From: Actinomycetes bacterium
GTDB lineage: Bacteria; Actinomycetota; Coriobacteriia; Coriobacteriales; UBA8131
NCBI GenBank assembly: GCA_009787085.1
Contig: WRGR01000037.1
Span: forward strand, 1-56,580
Direction of reading: 5' to 3'
Length of the DNA stretch: 56,580 bases
A program made the position numbers and the translations under genes. The notes below the pieces were generated by a model. That model saw only the letters and a program-made list of their open reading frames with translations, was not told where the DNA came from and did no database searches. This document shows positions 52,433 to 56,580 of this stretch, in pieces; positions within the stretch are counted from its first letter, which is position 1, and every line of letters starts with the position of its first letter.

Positions 52433-54241
52433 CTACTTCGCCACAGCGTCGTAAATGGCCAGTGCCGCAGACATCCAGATCTTCACGCGGTGGTAGAAGT
52501 ACACCATGTAGAAAGCGGTGTTCTCGTTCAGGCTCTCCTTGTAGAGGCACCAGCAGAAATAGTACCAGCTATGCACGGCGGCGCCGCCGAAGAAGTGAGC
52601 CAGCTCACGGGGAGCCGGGGCATGCTCGAGGTAGATGGTGATCAGGCGCCTAACCTCATCGGAGTCCGGCCGGTAGGCGTCGAGGATGCGGCCGAAGTCG
52701 AAGGCCGGGTCGTTCAGGCCGGCGAACTCCCAGTCGATGAGCTCAAAGGCGGTCGAGCTGTAGAGCACATTGGAGATGTTCAGGTCGTTATGGCATAGGA
52801 CTTTAGGGATGCGGTCGGCCTCCATATGGGCGGCCAGGCGCTGTATCTCGGCGCGCATCCCGGAGAACCGCTCGAAGAGGTCTCCTTTGACGCTGCAAGC
52901 CGAGCGCATCATGCCGTCGGCACTTTCCAGCACATCAAAATCCATCACTGCGATGTCTTCGGGGCTCAGAGGGCAGGCATGGAGCTTTTTGACCTTCCTG
53001 ACCAGTTCCTCCATGAAATCGAGGTCGTGATAGTATATCTCGCTGAGATCATGGGCATCGCTCAAAAAGTAGGCGATCTTGCAGCCGTCCTCGTCGATGT
53101 AGATGTGGGTGTTGTCCACGCCGATTTCGGCGACCCTATGCTGAATGACCATCTCCCGACGGCGGTCGTTGATGGCGCTGGAGCTTGCCCCCGGGTAGCG
53201 TAGGATGTACGGCTTGCCGAAGACATCGAAGGTGAAGAGGATGTTGGAGAGCCCCTTCTTGGAGATCACGATGTTCTGGATGTCGGCCTTTTCGCAGCCC
53301 AGCTGCTCGCAGATGATGTCGATCAGGCTGGCCGAGACGTTCTCGATGAAGATGTCGTCGATGGCCTGCAACTCCTGGATGGTGTCGAACTCGTAGATCA
53401 GGCCGGGGCGGTACTTGCGAGCGCAGAGGTCGAGGTCTTCTATGTTCTGGGCGTAGAACTCCTGCCAAAACAGCGTGTCCACCCGGAAGTCGTTGATCTT
53501 TTGCACGAGCAGGCGCTTGAGGGTGTCCGAGAAGCCCCTGTTGAAGTAGTAGTGCCCGTAGAGGACCTCCCTCGGCCCGGAGCCGGTCCCAAGGGCAGTG
53601 ATGCGCCCGCTCAGGTTCTTCGTCACGCCCAGCTCGTGGGCGGTGTCGTCCTTGTCGGTCGTGGCCGCATAGCTCGTGTACACATAGGGCTCGAAGGGGT
53701 TCTCCTCGTAGTAGTTGTCGCAGTTCAGGATGTAGGTGCGATCCAGAACCGGCAATGCCGCCAGCATGGAGAAGACGCTGCCGCTCCTAGGCATCTCGTT
53801 GATCAGCAGGCTGATGCCGAAGCTCTCCTCCAGGTAGAAAAACATCTCCTTCTTATAGCCGACCACGACGTATATCTGGTCGATGCCCGCCTCTTTGAGC
53901 TGTGAGATCAGCCTCTCGATGAGCGGCACGCCGTTCATCTTGAACAGCCCCTTGGGCTGCAGGTATACCAGTTTGGGGTCGGTTTCCGAGCCGCCTGCCG
54001 CTAGAATCACGGCATTCTTGGCCCGATGATTGGCCAACTCCAGTTCGCCGAACCTGGTCAGGCGGAGGCCGTCGATCAGGCCCCTGCCTTGCAACTCGTT
54101 GCAGAGGGTACCCAGCTCCTTATCGTCGAGCCCTTGGAGGGGGCCGGCGTAGCCGACCGGCTCTGCACGTATGCCGCCAAGGCCGTCGGGACTGAAAAGC
54201 TTGATGTTCTTGATGAATTCGAATTCTTCTGCTGTAAGCAT
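52433..54241 (-). CDS. Bifunctional choline-phosphate cytidylyltransferase / choline kinase (LicC-LicA fusion)
   Basis: Fused enzyme for making CDP-choline. N-terminal ~70 residues (MLTAEEFEFIKNIKLF ... LRLTRFGELELANHRA) look like a small winged-helix domain. Residues about 75-300 are a nucleotidyltransferase of the LicC type, with PKGLFKMNGVPLIERL and ILNCDNYYEENPF, although the usual first loop (GxGxR) is altered to AAGGSETDP. Residues about 310-602 are a choline-kinase/APH fold with VLCHNDLNISNVLY (catalytic Asp, Asn) and LIDWEFAGLNDPAFD. Starts at ATG 54241 with AAAGGAG upstream, 2 bases after the previous stop; the longer frame upstream is not coding. GC-richer than the flippase side. 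Confidence 0.87.
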   Translation of the reverse strand: MLTAEEFEFIKNIKLFSPDGLGGIRAEPVGYAGPLQGLDDKELGTLCNELQGRGLIDGLRLTRFGELELANHRAKNAVILAAGGSETDPKLVYLQPKGLFKMNGVPLIERLISQLKEAGIDQIYVVVGYKKEMFFYLEESFGISLLINEMPRSGSVFSMLAALPVLDRTYILNCDNYYEENPFEPYVYTSYAATTDKDDTAHELGVTKNLSGRITALGTGSGPREVLYGHYYFNRGFSDTLKRLLVQKINDFRVDTLFWQEFYAQNIEDLDLCARKYRPGLIYEFDTIQELQAIDDIFIENVSASLIDIICEQLGCEKADIQNIVISKKGLSNILFTFDVFGKPYILRYPGASSSAINDRRREMVIQHRVAEIGVDNTHIYIDEDGCKIAYFLSDAHDLSEIYYHDLDFMEELVRKVKKLHACPLSPEDIAVMDFDVLESADGMMRSACSVKGDLFERFSGMRAEIQRLAAHMEADRIPKVLCHNDLNISNVLYSSTAFELIDWEFAGLNDPAFDFGRILDAYRPDSDEVRRLITIYLEHAPAPRELAHFFGGAAVHSWYYFCWCLYKESLNENTAFYMVYFYHRVKIWMSAALAIYDAVAK

Positions 54242-54243
54242 TG

Positions 54244-54972
54244 CTAAGGGCTCCTTTGCTGTTCGCCGTGCTGTTTGGACTGCAGGTGGATATAGGCGTC
54301 GCAGAGGGCAAGGTCCTCTCTGGTGGTGATCTTGATGTTGATCGGCGAGTGCCGGGAGAAGTGGACGCGCTCGCCGAAGTCGAAGAGCAGGGTGGACAGG
54401 TGCTGACAGGCATAGAGGTCGTAGCCGCTTTCCTTGGCTCGGGCGAACAGCTCGCGCAGCTTCCCCAAGAGCACGGCCTGGGGGGTGTTCAGGCCCCAGA
54501 TCAGGTCGCGGTCGAGGGGCGTCTCGGAGTGCGCTCCGCCGTCTGCCTGGCACATGCAGAGGTAGCTGGGCGCGGCCGAGAAGGCGTTGCCCGACTCACG
54601 GCAGACGGCGACGGCATCGCTGATGACCTCCTCGGGCACCAAAGGCGCAGTGGACATGTGCAGCACGACCACCTCGTCGTCTGGGGCGTCCGCCAAGGAG
54701 TCGACGCCGTTTTTGAAGGAGTGCAGGAAGGTGTCGCCAGCGCTGACCACGGCGACCGGCTTGTTGAGCGGGTGCTCGGCCAGCATCGAGTGGACGTGGT
54801 CCAGGTAATCGCGATGCGCTGATACCACGACCCTGTCGATCACCGGGCTTTCGTCCAGCCTTTCGAGGGTATGGGAGATAACAGGCTTGCCTGCTATGGA
54901 AATAAACTGTTTAGGAAGGGGCAAGCCAACTCGTTTGCCAATGCCCCCAGCCAAAAGGATAACAGTAGTCAA
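54244..54972 (-). CDS. IspD/TarI-like cytidylyltransferase
   Basis: Transfers CMP to a sugar-alcohol or methylerythritol phosphate. VILLAGGIGKRVGLPLPKQF is the nucleotide-binding signature; VVVSAHRDYLDHV, VVVLHMSTAPLVPEEVI, GLNTPQAVLLGKLREL and NIKITTREDLALC are the later family blocks. About 242 residues. In the lic context of pneumococci and related bacteria the equivalent (TarI) makes CDP-ribitol, so this is more likely a polysaccharide enzyme than the isoprenoid enzyme IspD; no reductase partner (TarJ) is seen. TTG start at 54972, with GAAAGGTGG upstream. A -10-like TATACT (55016-55011) lies in front. Confidence 0.82.
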   Translation of the reverse strand: MTTVILLAGGIGKRVGLPLPKQFISIAGKPVISHTLERLDESPVIDRVVVSAHRDYLDHVHSMLAEHPLNKPVAVVSAGDTFLHSFKNGVDSLADAPDDEVVVLHMSTAPLVPEEVISDAVAVCRESGNAFSAAPSYLCMCQADGGAHSETPLDRDLIWGLNTPQAVLLGKLRELFARAKESGYDLYACQHLSTLLFDFGERVHFSRHSPINIKITTREDLALCDAYIHLQSKQHGEQQRSP

Positions 54973-55124
54973 ATGACCACCTTTCAAAAGTAGGTGTAAT
55001 GCCCACTTTCAGTATAGCCTATTGGCTAACTTTGGGGGTCAAGCCAACCTGTAAGATATTGCCGATTGCCTCATCGACCTACTATGCATCAAAGAAGAAA
55101 AGGTAGCATAGGGCTCACAGAATC

Positions 55125-55152
55125 GAGTCTCCGAAAAACTCCGGGGGGTTCA
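55125..55152. mobile_element. Insertion-sequence terminal repeat (IS3-like end)
   Basis: Read on the minus strand, this begins TGAACCCCCCGGAGTTTTTC and continues GGAGACTC, which resembles the outer end of IS3/IS150-type elements. It points left, so the element body would have been on the left side, where no transposase remains. Confidence 0.45.
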
Positions 55153-55403
55153 CTTTCTCCGAGCTCGGCATCCGCCAAAGCATGGACGGGCGTGGGCGCT
55201 GGGTAGAAAACGTGATAATCGAGAGATGGTGGAGATCCCCGAAGTCGGAGTGCCTCTACATCAACGAGTATGAGACGCAAAGGGAACTAAGAAGGCTTAT
55301 TGCCTCATACGTGGACGAATACAACAATGAGAGGATTCATGAGACCATAGGTTATGCGACTCCGGCCGAGGCGTACTACTCAGCATTCAAGATGGCGGCA
55401 TGA
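55149..55403 (+). pseudogene. IS3-family transposase, C-terminal fragment
   Basis: The frame reads FTFSELGIRQSMDGRGRWVEN, then VIIERWWRSPKSECLY and the end YNNERIHETIGYATPAEAYY. This is the last ~80 residues of the OrfB integrase core of IS3/IS150 elements (SMDGxGRxxDNxxIERxWRSxKxE, then HxxxGYxTPxEaY). All DDE residues except the last Glu-bearing helix are missing, so it cannot be active. It abuts the terminal repeat on its left, as if an insertion or deletion fused an IS end into the transposase. An internal ATG at 55182 is accidental. Confidence 0.8.
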
Positions 55404-55486
55404 TCAATGAGGATTAGGGATATAATAAGGAAAGGGCATCAGGGCAATGGTTCAGGGTTCACAAAAACTTCTCGGCTCCCTGTCCA

Positions 55487-55515
55487 AGCCAAGGAGCCAT
55501 CTCTGCTCCTTGGCT
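55487..55515 (+). terminator. Hairpin terminator candidate after the IS remnant
   Basis: AGCCAAGGAGC (55487-55497) pairs exactly with GCTCCTTGGCT (55505-55515) across a 7-base loop, followed on the plus strand by GTTGTATT. Strong 11-bp stem, weak T-run. Confidence 0.5.
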
Positions 55516-55607
55516 GTTGTATTCCGATCAGTGCACCCGTTGGACGGCATCGCGCTGACTGGGCGGCAGGCTTAGGGCTTCAGGTTCAGTCCATTTCAAA
55601 GCGGCCT

Positions 55608-56580
55608 CTATATACACTGCTCTGAAAAGCCAATTTCATTTGTCACTAAATCAGTAAGTGAACACGGAGCATCCTCGAAGACAACCAAGTTTAATAGTAC
55701 TAGACTAATATTAGTTGCTAGCAAGACAAAGTTTGTTTCCGTAAATCCATAAATGAAGAAAACGATAATCAGCATTGGCATGTAGCCAATACCATTGCGA
55801 TTCGCAAATCGCAGCAAAAGAAGGTAGCCCAGTAAAACGAAGATAAACAGCACGAATCCATATCGAATGCTGAACGCTATAAAAACGTTGTCCAATAGCT
55901 GTATACCTCCGTCAGCAGTTTGAGGCACGGATCCCCAACCCCACAGCTCTACTGGTTGGCCAAGCATTGAGTATCCGTATGTTTGATATAGGGCATGCAA
56001 TATGCTGAATCGCCCTGAAAAAATCGAGTCAATCTGCATGTGCATAGCATTTTGTGATGAAAAATTTGTCATAAAATATAGGCTAAGTAATGGCAATACT
56101 ATCACCAATATCCATGCAAACCGTGCTAGCCACATGGGATACCCATGGCGAAACCGATAGTAAATTGAATAGACAATACCGAGTATGCTCACAAGTGCTG
56201 CCATTCGCCCATCCGAGATCATAAATATAAATGCCACTAAAATACCTTGGCCTATGACATCCGCTAAGGTCGTTTTGCCGAAACGGAGAACCACCCAGCA
56301 AAGGCATATGGTCATTATGGCAGCAGCAAAGGTGTTGGGATGTGCAAATCCAAGCGAGCGGCGCACAGTGCCGCTTTCTCCCCTAAAAATTACTTTATCA
56401 GGAACAATCTCAAGTATCGAGAGCGCAGGAAATACTATGGCAGAGACGGCCACTACTATCAGGGTGGTACGTAGATACCATCGATAGCTCACCCCCTGCG
56501 AAGCCACTATGAAGAAACAAGTCATCATAATGGAAAGACTATTAGCAAAAACTCCCGAAACTGTCCCAAGGATAATTATC
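55608..56580 (-). CDS. Wzy/O-antigen ligase-like polysaccharide polymerase (partial)
   Basis: Multi-span membrane protein of the O-antigen polymerase/ligase superfamily. The frame stays open to the window end without a plausible start (its upstream codons read IIILGTVSGVFANSLSI), so the N-terminal part is missing and the ATG near 56528 is internal. It has about eight hydrophobic segments in the visible part; the SLGFAHPNTFAAAIM motif and GRFSILHALYQTYGYSMLG / GWGSVPQTADGGIQLLDN loop with YGFTETNF are typical of the family. It would polymerise the flipped repeat units, completing a Wzx/Wzy-type system with the flippase on the other strand. Confidence 0.85.
   Translation of the reverse strand, partial: IIILGTVSGVFANSLSIMMTCFFIVASQGVSYRWYLRTTLIVVAVSAIVFPALSILEIVPDKVIFRGESGTVRRSLGFAHPNTFAAAIMTICLCWVVLRFGKTTLADVIGQGILVAFIFMISDGRMAALVSILGIVYSIYYRFRHGYPMWLARFAWILVIVLPLLSLYFMTNFSSQNAMHMQIDSIFSGRFSILHALYQTYGYSMLGQPVELWGWGSVPQTADGGIQLLDNVFIAFSIRYGFVLFIFVLLGYLLLLRFANRNGIGYMPMLIIVFFIYGFTETNFVLLATNISLVLLNLVVFEDAPCSLTDLVTNEIGFSEQCI

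Noticed and set aside
52433-54553. 706-residue version of the LicC-LicA fusion
   Set aside because: The extra N-terminal ~104 residues are the overlapping cytidylyltransferase gene read in another frame; a good ribosome site marks the ATG at 54241.

Overview
This window looks like a chromosomal segment of a Gram-positive, fairly GC-rich bacterium, most likely an actinomycete of the Coriobacteriia type. The clues are the arginine operon order argC-J-B-D-F-R-G-H (classical in Actinomycetota), an NRAMP-related magnesium transporter of the kind known from Eggerthella, a class B sortase, secreted proteins with ricin-type lectin repeats, a Rho factor with an Asn/Arg-rich insert, and many TTG/GTG starts. 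This placement is inference from gene content. No rRNA, tRNA or CRISPR array was seen.

Left third (1-19057): purine biosynthesis spread over two strands. On the minus strand, read right to left: an acidic protein of unknown function, an exonuclease/DinG-type helicase fusion, purD, a Tat-exported lipoprotein, an OmpR-type response regulator and its histidine kinase, purC, a small membrane protein with a low-complexity tail, a class B sortase, purF and purM. Sortase overlaps purF by ATGA and purF nearly touches purM, so wall-protein processing and purine synthesis are probably co-expressed. On the plus strand: a hotdog thioesterase, a Lys/Ala-rich membrane protein, then purS-purQ-purL, tightly coupled.

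Middle (19058-34661): a PRC/MgtE-N/CBS protein followed after 3 bases by an NRAMP-related transporter whose substrate motifs (DAGG, APW) match the magnesium-transporting branch; a candidate tiny lipoprotein and a holin-like membrane protein; an aspartate aminotransferase of the subgroup Ic type; and the complete minus-strand argCJBDFRGH operon, with a promoter and AT-rich half-sites upstream of argC and a Rho-independent terminator after argH.

Right third (34662-56580): two large secreted proteins with ricin-type repeats (an N-acetylglucosaminidase and a subtilisin-like protease), then fsa-rho with a palindrome over the promoter, and an Fe-S reductase-like protein. From about 44.8 kb a surface polysaccharide locus begins: a strong promoter, a Wzz-like protein, an initiating sugar-phosphate transferase, DUF4422 and two family-2 glycosyltransferases, and a Wzx flippase. 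It contains at least two broken genes. Convergent to it lie a phosphocholine-type module (licD, a LicC-LicA fusion, an IspD/TarI-like cytidylyltransferase), an IS3-family remnant, and a Wzy-like polymerase cut by the window end. Together these genes would build, flip, polymerise and decorate a surface glycan, perhaps with phosphocholine.
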